From positions 371,326,166 through 371,390,165 of the forward strand of contig NC_080672.1 of NCBI RefSeq assembly GCF_030247195.1: a stretch of DNA of 64,000 nucleotides, given 5' to 3'. Positions 1 through 11,134 of this stretch are shown in pieces. The notes beneath the pieces are model-generated. The model was not told where the DNA came from. It made no database searches and saw nothing but the letters and a program-made list of their open reading frames with translations. The stretch is from Topomyia yanbarensis (taxonomy: Eukaryota > Arthropoda > Insecta > Diptera > Culicidae). How positions within the stretch are numbered: position 1 is the first letter of the stretch; each line of letters begins with the position of its first letter. The position numbers were made by a program, and so were the translations under genes.

Positions 1-751
1 CCATTCGCATTGTGTTGATGGCGATAAAAATTCTAGTCGCGAATTGAGTCGTGAAAAAAACGAGAACTACGAAATGTGCTGGACCCACCCCACTGCAGGT
101 TCCTTCCTAGCCTATGTCAGTCATATCGTGGGCGACCATTGTTTGAGTGGCGAAATAATTAAATGGTGTCGACTCAAATAATTATCGCATTTCCACATAA
201 TTTATGAATAACTATGATTATCGTGTCATGGAATGAGACCGCCTTCCACCGTTCGGGAACTGCTAGGTGGTTGAGAAGAGTTCGCCTAATGGGATGGAAT
301 GCGAGCTAAGCGAAGTGGTTTTCGCGTTCCGGTATAGTTAGAGAATTGCAGTTGTCGGATTTAATGCGAATTGATAGTAAGCTCAGCAGAGGCTCTAGCC
401 GAAATTTAGCTAAGAGCTTGAGTTTGAGCTTGAGCTTATGCGACCACCCCTGGCTGCTACTCCGTTATCGAACTGAACTAGCTGAAGCTACACAGGGTAT
501 CAGTAGATAATTATGCTTTGGAGTAGCGAAACATCTTTCAATGTGCAATTCCTGGTAATCCTAAAATATTTACTGATCAATACCGGTGCCGAAGGACCAA
601 ACGTCGATCGCGGAAGGAAAGAGAAGGAATGTTAGTACGATACTTGCTTTTGCTAGAGGCCGAATATACTACTGCGCACTCCACAAGTATCACGGGAGGA
701 GGATGTTTGTTATTAAGTATAGGGGTGTGATTCTTTTTCATGTTCTAGCCA
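1..751. other. gene-free stretch, low-copy or unknown repeat DNA
   Basis: No open frame here resembles a protein I know. A short run of GAGCTT-like hexamers lies at 414-437. The rest has balanced composition and no visible tandem or inverted structure. Confidence 0.5.
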
Positions 752-955
752 TTTTCCACCAGGAAGCCAAAGACCGACATCAGAGAGGTGACTCCGCTAT
801 CTGGACTAGATAACGACCCATCAACTTATGGACCGGGGATCAACGGCTTTACTTCCCTTCCGAACAAAGACCTGCCCACAGATTTTTTCACATCACCCAG
901 ACCAACTGGGGTGGGTGGCGATTACAGTTACCACTCAACCACTGGCTCCGAACTT
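752..955 (-). mobile_element. tRNA-headed SINE (minus strand)
   Basis: Read on the minus strand, the sequence begins with a tRNA-like head whose A-box-like TGGTTGAGTGGTAA lies at 928-941, followed by a degenerate B-box region near 889-899. The body then contains GGGAAGTAAAGCCGTTG and GGAGTCACCTCTCTGATGTC. The same order of head and body (GGGAAGTAGAGCCGTTGG, GGAGTCACCTCTCTGGTGTC) occurs on the plus strand at 61645-61895, so these are two copies of one short element. The Pol III promoter boxes and the length suit a tRNA-derived SINE. The exact family name is not recognised and the 3' end is approximate. Confidence 0.65.
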
Positions 956-1559
956 TAGCTTAGAGGATAGTTTCTGAACTCACAGATAGTCCCTTTGAAT
1001 TTTATTCATGGGAATAATATTAAAATTAAACAGAAACTTTTCCTTATTCAGGATGTCACGTAGTGCACAACGTTCTGAAATTCAGGTGGACTCGTATTAG
1101 AGTTACACTGTCCTTAAAGGCATAACAGATTAATTTGCAAAATTTACAAACAATAATTATAATTTCCAGCTTTGTTTAAAAAATATCCCGAAAAATACCA
1201 AAACTTGTGTGTCCTATTCACAAAACTGAATGAAACCGTAAATCTTGAACAGCAATATTCTCGGCTTCCTGTTTTTCTTTTTGCGACATTAATGCATATA
1301 TGGGAAATTCGGACGTCTTAAGGCCTGCTTTACAAGATCGAAAAACTGAAGATGGGTGGGTAATGTCAGAGACATAACCGCAATGAAGTAGAATACACTT
1401 AAGTTTTGCGCAGTAAATTGTCATCGAAATCTCCAAGTAAATCATCCATTCTTTTTTTTTTTTTTAAATTCGAAAAAAGTATCATCACATTGAGTAATTT
1501 GGAATATGCTAGCACTTTGAAACTATGAACATTTTCTGCAGGACGATATTTGCAAGTAG
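956..1559. other. gene-free AT-rich stretch
   Basis: Nothing recognisable except a T-run at about 1449-1464. Short frames on either strand have no family resemblance. Confidence 0.5.
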
Positions 1560-2534
1560 TAGGGGAACATGGGGAGACTTGACCAGGTTTTCAGTTAAAA
1601 CTGCATAAATCTCTAAAAAAGCCTTCAATCCCCCAAAAATCATTCAGATATAATGCGCAAAGTTATTGCGCGTCTTCATGATTTTTTGCAGAATTTTTAA
1701 TTTAATTTTTGAAAAGTTACAAAAGTTTTTCTGTGATCGTTTTTTCTGGTCAAGTCTCCCCGCAATGCGGAGACTTGACCAAGGCGTGGGGAGACTTGAC
1801 CAAGAGAATTTTGAAAAATCATAACAAAAAATAATGACATAAAACATACTGTAATTATTTTTTTCCGTATTGTCGAGATCCTTAGGTAGCAGTAAAAAAT
1901 ATAAAAGGGTTGCATTTGATAAATTCTATTTTTTAATGCATTTCTTTTTAAGGATTAACTGCACTGCTTGCATTGCCTGTTCACACGTCACAAAATCCGT
2001 CCTACTATTGCTAACTTTGTATACTAATACTAAAATATCAAGACTTTTGTTTGAGGTGGGATTTTTTTATGGCGTGATTAACATTAACAGTAGATACCAA
2101 AGCATAATAAATATCAGGAATTTTGTATCTTTCTTCAGCTAATTGCCACTTGGTCAAGTCTCCCCATAAAATCTTGGTCAAGTCTCCCCAACATTAGTTT
2201 TTGCTTTTAATGTCATGCAAATTCTAGTAATAACTATTCCAATGTTCCAGTTTATGTAAAATCATTTCACTGCTTCACAAGGATTAAGATGGTATATTAG
2301 TCCTTTAATAGTAATTAGTAGTTGAGTAGATATGTCCATACAAAGTTTGATAAAAAATTACATCATTTAATGCAAATTTATTAATCACGTAATATTTTCT
2401 GCAAGGAAAGGATTTTTTACTCCAAACTTTCAAAATTACCTTAAGGGATCGAAACAAGTATAAAAATATTTTTGAAAAAAAATTAAGAATCGAATCGAAT
2501 TTTGCGCTTGGTCAAGTCTCCCCATGTTCCCCTA
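1560..2534. mobile_element. 975-bp TIR element with repeated GGTCAAGTCTCCCC word
   Basis: The ends are a 26-bp terminal inverted repeat. The left end (1560-1585) starts TAGGGGAACATGGGGAGACT and the right end (2509-2534) is its reverse complement. The 14-bp word GGTCAAGTCTCCCC, in one orientation or the other, recurs inside: an inverted pair forms a small hairpin at 1748-1780, another copy lies near 1788-1801, and two direct copies lie at about 2154-2190. The AT-rich core has no transposase. Candidate target duplications (TA or TAGTA-like) are ambiguous because the flanks are similar. This is a non-autonomous DNA element of unassigned superfamily. Confidence 0.8.
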
Positions 2535-3018
2535 TTAGTATTATAACAAAAAGTGCCCAAGTTCATCCCAATTTTTTTTTCCTATTTTTTCACAAGTATC
2601 AGAAGTTTGGTGGTATTAATTTATTTGTAATTTTTATGATAAAATTGAATTTATTTCTCTGAAATAAAAAACAATTATCTCTGTAAGGTTCATGCACACT
2701 TTCTTGACTCTTGAATTTATGCGATACTAAAGATCGGCGATTCGTAATCTCGTTGTGAAATTATAGAAATTTTTTATTGGCAATTAGTAAAAACATTAAA
2801 GGGTTGTGTACATGATGCGACCACGGCAACATCAAAAATATAGCCCCTTTTAAGAGCATGCAACACAATTCGCGAATAAATTTCAATCTGTCAAAACTAT
2901 CGACTCGGTACGGACAGGAGACTACACACCAAAATTTGGTTGTCGATTTCAGCATACTTTTGCTGAATTTTCATCAGCTGAAAGTTTCAGCAATACAAGA
3001 TGCCGAAAAATCGGCAAT
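2535..3018. other. gene-free AT-rich stretch
   Basis: No coding frame or clear repeat. A few CAGCA/TGCTGA-rich words at 2950-3010 look like a decayed outer part of the next foldback. Confidence 0.4.
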
Positions 3019-3211
3019 TTGAATCGAACCTGTTTGACAGATTCGCTTTGCTGAAAATTCAGTAATTTAAATTGTCAAATTGACAGCGCAATCGCCGGAT
3101 TTACAGCAATCCAGCCCGGAATACTGAGAATTCAGCAATTGCGCTGTCAATTTGACAATTTGAATTACTGAATTGTCAGCAAAACGAATCTGTCAAACAG
3201 GTTCAATTCAA
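3019..3211. repeat. foldback MITE, ~74-bp arms
   Basis: The left arm (3019-3092, containing GAACCTGTTTGACAGATTCG) is the reverse complement, with few mismatches, of the right arm (3138-3211, containing CGAATCTGTCAAACAGGTTC). A spacer of about 45 bp separates them. There is no coding capacity. Outside the arms the two sides are no longer similar. The structure fits a palindromic MITE. The family is not known to me. Confidence 0.8.
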
Positions 3212-3336
3212 CTGACACACAGTTTAGTCTTCACGGAACGTGATTCAATTGATATATGTTGTATATCAAGTTCTATTATTTAAGAATCTGGCAGAATGAA
3301 ATTTTTGTATTTTTGTCTGGTCATTGAAAAAAATCA

Positions 3337-3500
3337 GGCATCCCTGCGTGTACATGCAAAAACTTAAATCCCACAGAACAGGGTTGCCACATATACAGAT
3401 CATTCGGTGTTTTACAGATTTTCTGATAGTTTTACCACTAAAATTTTTATTCACAGATTACAGAATTTTGCTCAAAATACAGATTGTACAGATTTTTCTC
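3337..3500. repeat. fragments of an ACAGATTTT-rich MITE family
   Basis: The words CAGGCATCCCTG (3337 region), GGGTTGCCACATATACAGAT and repeated TTACAGATTTTCTG / ACAGATTTTTCTC resemble the ends and interior of the 218-bp MITE at 46870-47087, which has CCTGGCATTCCTG and repeated AATCTGTGCA. Boundaries are not resolved, and the relationship rests on short words only. Confidence 0.35.
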
Positions 3501-4147
3501 AAATTAATAGAAAATAATAATATGTTATTTAAAAATAGTATCCTAGCAATCAGAAGTTAACATACTTAAAATGTACAGTAATTTTTTTTCTCGCAGAGGA
3601 ATAATCTAAATAAAGTATCAATTAGTCTTGATGTTCTATGAAAAGACAAGCTGCTTTAAGCACTACGGATGTTCACACAAATTTATTGTGGTAGATAGTT
3701 TCCTTCAGCACTGATTCGAAAGCATTTTAAAAATTTTGTGAACTTTGTAGTTCAGATAATGATTTCAAACGAGAAATCTGATCATCTTTGTTAGACGATA
3801 TATTGGCCGATTGGGCAACATGTCACTAAAACAGCTCATTAGAATATTATCTTAAGATACAAAGGCTTGCGAATATGGAACGCAGGTGTCACAACCAAAG
3901 AAGCTAAATTCATGCGTGTCCAGAAACCTCACTTTCACTTCTTAGATTTTAACGTAAACTGCATCGTTTACAAGAGTGGAGCAAAAGCAATTATGTGAAA
4001 AAAATTCCCCTAGCGCAAGATTCGATCCCGCAACCTTCGAGACTCCGGCTCAATGCATTAATCCTTATGCTGTCCCTGGGATATGATGACGTCCCTGAAA
4101 ATCATATGATTATCGCACTAGCGACGGTGGTCGTACCTCGCCTGTAT
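3501..4147. other. gene-free stretch
   Basis: AT-rich sequence with no recognisable coding frame, repeat or RNA gene. Confidence 0.45.
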
Positions 4148-4568
4148 AGCGAGATCACCCACAACCGTAGCTAGCGGCCAACACACTTGATCTATTTAAT
4201 TTACCCGCTATATACCAAGGCCCGGATTTTTAGTATCATCTGGTGTCTATTTTTTTAGTTCATTACCCATCGTACTTCGGTGGGTGACAGAGCAAATGAA
4301 GACTGTCGATTTCTGGTCCCTTGCTCAGTTAACAGTTAACGAAAAGCGGGTTGGCTCGCGTCATACCTCTGTTAACTGAGCAAGGGGCCAGAAATCGACA
4401 GTCTTCATTAGCTCTGTCACCCACCGAAGTATCACTTATCGAAGTATAATGGGTAATGATCTAAAAAATCCACCAGACGATAATAAAAACCTTGGCCTTG
4501 GCATCTGGCAAGTAAATTAAATAGATCAGATATGTTGGGTGCTAGCTGCGGTTGTATGTGATCTCGCT
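4148..4568. repeat. foldback MITE, ~190-bp arms
   Basis: A large imperfect palindrome. The left arm (4148-4335) begins AGCGAGATCACCCACAACCG and ends GCTCAGTTAACAG. The right arm (4369-4568) begins CTGTTAACTGAGC and ends CGGTTGTATGTGATCTCGCT. The loop is about 33 nt. There is no internal gene. It looks like a non-autonomous foldback element; no target duplication was identified. Confidence 0.85.
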
Positions 4569-5735
4569 CAGGGCGCTAAATGTGCATGGAGAAAACGCAT
4601 GGTTTTGTCTGAGGAGAATGATGGCTTCAATTATATATTAGGGTTAAGAATTAATAATTTATTTGCGAGAGGAATCGAAAACCAGTTACTCATTTTCTTC
4701 AGTCATATAAGCACGAAGAACAATTGTTTTATTATAATGTTCATTAGGGCGGCAGTTGTTTTTGCAATGTTGGAATTTGTCCATTGTCGGGCAAAAAAAG
4801 AATCAATACATAAAATGAAATTGGAGGAATTTGAACGAAATTGGACCAAAGCAAAAGAAGTTTAACATTGAAAATACATGTATTTTTTCCTACTTTTTAT
4901 ATAACAATTCAATACTTTATTCAAAGCAATCGAAAATTTTTGAAGCTTGGCAAAGTTCGAAAACACTATGAAAGGTTCCCAAAAAAAAAAATAAAATGCA
5001 TAAAAAACATTTTTGGAAACAAATATTAAAAAAAAGAACCCGAAAACTTTCTGTTTGAAACCTTTCGTGGATTCCTGATTCCAATCAAGTTTCAAATTTT
5101 TTCGATCACTTTCGCAAAAAGTTCTAAAAATATAAAACGTATGAAAAAATACACGTTTTCCATATAACTCTTCAATCGCTCTAGGGCACGGTTTAAAATG
5201 CTTCAATTTCGATCAAAGTTTGTCTAAATTTTGGTTTTAATACTTTGATTAATTTATTGACCGGTGATGAACAAAATTCCAACTTCACAAATATAACTGC
5301 CACCCGAATGTTCATTGGTTTGCTTTTAATTCATTAAATCATGTTCATTACATATTTGTACTCATTGTATTGAGTAACTTGATATACCGATTCCCGATCA
5401 GAATGAAATAACAAGATTATAACAGAGTCCAGTTTTCGTAACATAATGTGTTATACAGTAGGTCTCATTAGTAGTTGAAATAACAGAAAATTATAACAAA
5501 TAACAACGTGAGATATAGTTTTGAATTTTTTTTGTTATGTATTTCTGATCGGGATATTATTAATTACCATGGAAACCATATTTCCTCATGAGCATAATCA
5601 TTTGACCGTCACAAAAATTGATTTTTTTTCGAAACACCTCTCAATCGAAAGGCCGTTTTGTTCTATTAGCCGGATGCCAAATATGAGCTTGGGTGGTTGC
5701 TTCTAGTTTACTCACAAGATGTTTTAAATTTGTAT
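4569..5735. other. gene-free AT-rich stretch
   Basis: Only short frames with no family resemblance. The 108- and 114-residue frames around 4539-5206 are lysine/phenylalanine-rich, as expected from AT-rich DNA, and are not called. Confidence 0.45.
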
Positions 5736-5768
5736 GTGCTGAAGTTTTTTTTATGCGGGGGATACGTA

Positions 5769-5920
5769 CCGCATAAAAAAAATCCGCATAAAAAAACCGC
5801 ATAACTTTGAAAATCCGCATAAAAGAAAACCGCATAACTTTGAAAATCCGCATAAAAAAACCGCATAACTTTGAAAATCCGCATAAAAAACTGCATGATT
5901 TTGAAAATCCGCAAAAAAAA
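5769..5920. repeat. minisatellite block A (CCGCATAACTTTGAAAAT)
   Basis: About five units of roughly 30 bp built from CCGCATAACTTTGAAAAT followed by CCGCATAAAAAA, with variation in A-run length. Open frames rich in MRIFKVMRF/YADFQSYAVF on the minus strand are simply this repeat read in different frames. Confidence 0.9.
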
Positions 5921-5941
5921 AACACATAAGGTGTGAAATAT

Positions 5942-6151
5942 TTTTCATTATAAAGAGCCATAGTACTCAAGGAAGAGCAAGGATTTGAAGTAAGAAAGTT
6001 TAGAGAAAAGCGTGGAGTAGGGTATCATGAGCAAGCTTAGAGTTTCATGGCTACTTAACTCTTTTTCTTCTGCAACGCAGGAGTCAGGATCTTTTGGCAT
6101 TAAATGCGAATCACCTGAGTCTGCGACATGTCCAAACAAGCGTAAAGTCAC
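5942..6151 (-). mobile_element. LOA-type LINE 3' end fragment
   Basis: Read on the minus strand, this ends in CCTTGCTCTTCCTTGAGTAC and TATGGCTC. That matches the tail shared by the LOA-like 3' ends at 15483-15835 (plus) and 24066-24260 (minus), where the words are CATCCTTGCTCTCACTTGAG and TACTATGGCTC. Only the C-terminal/3' UTR part is left and it has no usable frame. Assignment to LOA depends on the better-preserved copy at 24066-25565. Confidence 0.55.
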
Positions 6152-7110
6152 TTAATGACTTATGCTATCGGAACCATGACTCCCTGGAATCACAAGACTG
6201 ACCTCGGCGCCTAACCGACCAGCATCGAGATAACGATTTCGAGAGAAGTCACCCTCCATCCAGAATCGTAGGACCGACCTCGGCATCTGCCCGGGTAGTA
6301 TCGGTTTCGGAAGATCTTCCACTGTCGGGGAACTCTTCGTCGGAGTAGGAAAGATCCACCGTCGGAAACTACTCCGAGTAGTCCGTAGTGAATCGCCGGC
6401 TTGAACCATCGAGGCATCAGTGAACCCGACGCAATCCTCCACCGGGAATCGCTGGACTGACCTCGGCATTCTGCCGGACTGCATCTAAGGAAGAATAACG
6501 CGTCCGTCAACGGTAGCGTGAGACATTCTTGCGTCGGGGAACTCTCCGCCGAGGTAGGCTAGCTCCACCGTCAGGGACTACGCCGAGTAGCACCGAACAC
6601 GACAAACCACCAGGTTCGTCGGGGCACCAGTGAACCGGAAGCCACCCCCCAACCGGAATCACCGGATCGGCCACGGCATCCAACTGGTCAACGTAGAGAG
6701 GAGGGCATGTAGGATATAATGCCGTGCAGGACTGATATGGCGGTTATTAGACAAGCGAAATCTAGCACGACCAGCTAGACCTGGAATCAAGTGAAGTGCA
6801 TTAGCACGCCTCCTCCCGAAGTAGTCATGTTAAATGGAATTCGGGGGATCAGGCAAATGTCGGACTTTTTGGTGGAGTTTAGAGGAATAGGATTCAGAGT
6901 TATCTTCTCTGTTCAGAGTCCCTCACTCTGGCACACGATGGACGAAATCGGTAGTATGGTCTAACTACTGAACGTGTGCCGGGTCGGCGTAAAAGTTTTA
7001 TCACCAAGTAAAAAAATACACGCTCAGAGACTTTTTTCCGATCTCGCCGAACTCAGTCGAATGATATAAGAGATTCGGCTCTGCGGGCCTCGGTTAAAAA
7101 GTCGAATTTC
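6152..7110 (+). mobile_element. R1-clade LINE 3' UTR fragment (copy 1)
   Basis: The sequence repeats modules such as GGGGAACTCTCCGCC, GTAGGCTAGCTCCACCGTC and GGGACTACGCCGAGTAG, interspersed with CGGAATC and GACCTCGGCAT. These modules also form the 3' UTRs of the two R1-clade copies at 33977-35176 and 38401-39478, so this is a strongly 5'-truncated copy with no coding remnant. Near its end it has ATAAGAGATTCGGCTC and GGGCCTCGGTTAAAAAG, shared with the end of the 35-39.5 kb copy. It lies inside the composite element at 5736-7570. Confidence 0.75.
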
Positions 7111-7343
7111 CGACCGATTGCATAAGTTTTATTATGAGAAAGGTAAAAAGGTATTCAGTCATTTTCTGTTTTTATTTTCACTGCATCAAGAATGCTTCTC
7201 ATATCCTTAACCCAAAGACTAGTAATTTATAACCTAAAATGAAAATATGAACATTTTATGTCTTTTGTTTAAGCATGTGCATTCACGAGGATCTATCTTT
7301 CGATAAAAGTCGCTTCAGGTGATGCCCTAGAAATTAAAAGGAA

Positions 7344-7560
7344 GCTGCATAAAAAGAATCGCATAACTTTGAAAATTCGCATAAAAAACTGCATAATTTT
7401 GAAAATCTGCATTAAAAAAAACCGCATAACTTTGAAAATCCGCATTAAAAAAACCGCATAACTTTGAAAATCCGCATAAAAAAAACCGCATAACTTTGAA
7501 AATCCACATAAAAAAAGTCGCATAAAAAAAATCCGCATAAAAAAAAACCGCATAAAAAAA
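7344..7560. repeat. minisatellite block B
   Basis: Six or seven units of the same roughly 30-bp repeat as block A (CCGCATAACTTTGAAAATCC plus CATAAAAAA), same orientation, with slightly more variants (GCATAATTTTGAAAATCTGC). It directly abuts the right terminal repeat of the composite element. Confidence 0.9.
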
Positions 7561-7570
7561 GACTTCAGTG

Positions 7571-10500
7571 TATATTAAAAATCGGCAATACAAACAATAA
7601 ATCAACTAAAAAATTCCAGTTTCATCTTTTGTATCCTAAAAGGCACAGATATAGGAATAGTCGTGGCTGTAAGGATCAACATTGCCGAAGACTGCAAATT
7701 GATATGACTTTGTAGTAAAAAAATATTCTCATGTAAAGTTTTGTTTTGTGTAGTATAGGGCGTTATTTTTAATATGTTATTGCAGAGGTCGTTCTTGTTG
7801 CGTGAATTATATACACTGTAGAGAATATCGTTGACGACTGTCGTTTCGGTTATCACCGCGGATTAGCTGAATTAATTACGACGTCGCTTATGTTTTCGTG
7901 TGTTGTTCTGTGTAAACGCATTATCTTTTGTCCTCAGTAAGGTATATTATACGTTTGGGGGCACGATAGGTCTGCCATTTCAGGACACTATAAGTCACTA
8001 CTACAATGTAAATTAGAATTATTTTTACGGGAAAATTGTCACAATTTCGGGCGAAAAACGCCAAAACGAAGTGAAGAGGAAATGAAAAACACGATTGCAT
8101 CTGTTCAAGATAGCACCAGTATTCGACCAACCTCTGAACAATTCGAGGCTCTGTTCATAACATTATGTGCTCATGTGAAAGGATATTTTGCGTGAGTGAC
8201 CACTATAATAATATAAGGTGTTGTTGAAGTAGATGATCGAAAAAACATGATCCAAAAGGAGAACGAAAAAGAATCTAAAAAAATGCTAACCAAGCACATG
8301 AGCCGAAATGCACAACTTCAATTCCACACTCTGGCGACGACGAAGACACCGAAGAAGTCATTCGCAAGTACAAAGCAATACGCAGCTCCTGAAAAACATG
8401 TTTTTTTCAACCGCGGTTTCATGATTTTTAACGTCATTTGCCACTTTTTCATTTTCTTACCTGAATGATGTCAATGGATGCAAGTAATATTTGCGTTAAT
8501 ATTAACCTCTGATTTTCTAGGTGGGTACATTGTTTTATTTAACCTCGAACGTGACATATCGTACACCCAGATTTTAGAAACACCGAAAAAAGTATCTTCG
8601 CCTTATTGAATTTAGCTTCAAAAATATTTAGCCAGGCATAAAATCATCATTACCAAAACGTTGCCAGATGGAAAACCTCTCCAAAAAATGCTTGTTTGTC
8701 AAAATCTGTGCAAAAATACTATCGCACGAGCTCGCCAAAAAACAAACCTATTTGACCCCACTCTACTCTACTATAGAAACCCAAGAACTCTTGTGAGTGA
8801 ACTAGAGTTGTCAGAATAAGCCCATATTTGGCATATGGTTTGGGGAACGAATTACAATTTGAATTTGGTGTGTGCAGAAAAAAGGTCAACATTGTTTCCG
8901 GTCTAATAATCATATTATGGTTGGGTTAAAGGCGACAAACCCAGGAGCTCATGTTTCTTGCATCTTCTACATTTTATAGTTTTGGCAGATTGTTGTTTTT
9001 AATTAGTAAATTAATTTTAAATTTCTTTCGTGTCGTAAAAAGCGACAGAAACAGGACTCTCTTTGGTTTTTTTTTACTAAATTCTAGAGAAAATTTAAAA
9101 GAAGACGTAAGTAACAATGAGAGATACTATTTGGGGTCTTTCTCTTCTTCTCATTACTCGGTTTCACTACTAAACTTTTTGTATAATATTTTTTACAAGC
9201 CAACAGTTTTTGGCTTTCGAAATGTACAAAAAATTAGTGCAAGTTGTTATAGTGACGTCGTAATAATCGAAAGAGAAAGTAAACAAAGAGAGGCTCTCAA
9301 TGCTACTTACGTCCTAGTGTGCGTCATTCAAAGTAAGGTTTTCAGTACAATTAATGCTTATTTTGTTCCCCTTCAAAATTATTTCATATCTATATCTTGC
9401 TACTTTCCCTGTTGAAAGTTTGTCTTCTGTAAAAATATTTGAACGAAGAATAATTTCAGACATTGTCTCGTAATCCGCCATCACAATATTCCTAAAATAT
9501 TTTTAAAGCGCCCTTACAATTCTCGTGGTAGCCGGGCGCCCAGAGAATCTTAAAATCTTGAATCGTCATAATATTGCACGTCTGGTATTCGAGCGACGAA
9601 TGATTGAAACGTGTACGCGGTAGCTCTATTTGTAATGTATTTGTATTTGATTGAATCACTTAGACGCGAGTGCGTGCAACTACCAACGTTGCTCTGAAAT
9701 CCATAGCGTCTTCCATTTATTGTACCGTCTGAACAATACAGTCAACATGTTGCTCGTTTGGCATGAGAGCGACGACTGACGTAAAACGAAAACGCGGGCC
9801 TGTATAAATAACCTTCCTGCATGCGACGAAACGCTTAGTTACTCCCTTTTAACGGCTTTGCCTCAAATATTGCATTTTCCTATGTCTGAAAAATCGTTTT
9901 TGTACAATGTAAGTCATTCGCATTTAAAAACTGGAAAAATATCGCAGTAGAATTTTTTGAAACGTGTTCCCAGTATTGAAACGTTAGAAGGATTCTACTT
10001 CACAATTAAAAAATTCCTCTCCCAAAAATGGAATCCACAGCCGTCTTCCAGCAGTGCATTGAAATTCTGAACACACCAACAACATCACACAGCGCTAACT
10101 CTCCCCAATAACCCACTTAGTCAATGTCAACATAATCACTCAGTGTAGGCATGACAGTAACTGCAAATGAGCGTAAATTTTCTGCCAAAAATTATGTCAC
10201 CCTCGAGTCGTTTGCCTGTGTTTTACTGTTCTGTAAACATCTTTTTATTTCTAAGGGTAGATTCATTCATTTCCACCGGCGGCGGCGTGTGCAGTGCCGA
10301 CGAGAGCAGACAGGACATTTCGCACACAATTTGTATCCCATGGGCCGCTTTTCCACTCAGAAACGACCAACAATGGCTGCAGCGGGGATGAAGATGATTT
10401 CACCGAATGTGGGCTGCGTGGTTCATAAAATTTATATGTTTCTTCATAAAGTCGTTGGTGGAGTGCAGTGAAAAAGATCACACTCAAAATTGGTTGGTAA

Positions 10501-10767
10501 TTTGAATGTGAAATTTATTCATTTTTCGCGAGTACTGCATGGTTTTCTAAATTAATTCAAGGATGGGTTAAGGTTAAAATGAATTAGATATAGCTACTTT
10601 TAGCTGCTGTCTTCATTAGTATTACGTGTAAAGTCAATTTTCATATGTTAGAACGTTTAATTCAAAACCTTGACCTTGAGATAATTCTTTCAAGACAACC
10701 TCGAATGGCCTGTCCTTCTTAATATCATGCAAATTAAATTTATATAATTTAACAGCAAGACTTCGTC
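7571..10767. other. gene-free stretch
   Basis: No recognisable gene. A 154-codon plus-strand frame at 8951-9415 has no motif I recognise and is AT-driven. The stretch 9470-9850 is less AT-rich and contains a possible core promoter, listed separately. The block 10150-10490 is more base-balanced and looks unique. Confidence 0.45.
9803..9840 (+). promoter_or_regulatory. possible TATA-box core promoter
   Basis: TATAAATA at 9803-9810, preceded by GC-rich sequence (ACGCGGGCCTG), is followed 34 bp later by TTAGTT, which resembles a weak insect initiator. Spacing and context fit a core promoter, but no transcript or downstream frame supports it. It could be chance or part of an old repeat. Confidence 0.2.
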
Positions 10768-11134
10768 TCATCAGAATCCGACACTAACTTAGTGACAGGA
10801 CTAAGCTAGCGCCAGATTGACGCTACACATAATGTCTCGCAAGAAAAGAAGCTCATTTTAAGCTGACGAGAACTAATGACACATTAGTTTTTACCTAAAT
10901 TATTCACCACTAACGAGAAATACAGCATGGTGCATCTTGCATTGGCTGGCTAAGCCAAACTAAATGTTTCGATTTCATTAGTTCTCATCAGCTTAAAATG
11001 AGCTCCTTTTCTTGCGGAACATCTCGCTTTATTGGGGGTTTGCTCAGGAACACAAATTGTGTCTCCGTTTTTTGGAGCTAGCGTCAATCCGGCGCTAGCT
11101 TAGTCCTGTCACTAAGTTAGTGTCGGATTCTGAT
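10768..11134. repeat. foldback MITE with nested inverted repeats
   Basis: The outer arms pair: 10768-10826 (CATCAGAATCCGACACTAAC, then AGTCCTGTC-type sequence in reverse) with 11078-11134 (AGCGTCAATCCGGCGCTAGC to GGATTCTGAT). Inner arms also pair: 10839-10879 with 10976-11016 (TCATTAGTTCTCATCAGCTT). There is no coding frame. A partial second copy lies at 12732-12811. Confidence 0.8.

Larger units (their letters stand above)
5736..7570. mobile_element. composite TIR element with two minisatellite blocks
   Basis: The left boundary (5736-5757, GTGCTGAAG, T-run, ATGCGG) is mirrored by the right boundary (CCGCATAAAAAAAGACTTCAGTG, ending 7570). Just inside each end lies a block of the same minisatellite (5769-5920 and 7344-7560) in the same orientation. 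Between them sit unrelated pieces: an LOA-type 3' end on the minus strand and an R1-clade 3' UTR on the plus strand. The simplest reading is an AT-rich DNA element whose internal minisatellite was split by insertions. No transposase is present. Confidence 0.6.

Noticed and set aside
5641..5970. Minus-strand frames with repeated MRIFKVMRF, and 7293-7605 likewise
   Set aside because: They are the minisatellite read in three frames and not a protein repeat.
5769..7560. CRISPR-like appearance of the regularly spaced repeats
   Set aside because: The spacers are near-identical A-runs, not unique sequences, and the context is eukaryotic transposon DNA.
8951..9415. 154-codon plus-strand frame
   Set aside because: Its composition follows the AT-rich DNA and no motif or family resemblance is visible.
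9463..9910. Possible solo LTR (TGTCTCG... to ...GTACA around a TATA box)
   Set aside because: No matching 4-6-bp target duplication, no primer-binding site or polypurine tract, and no second LTR in the window.
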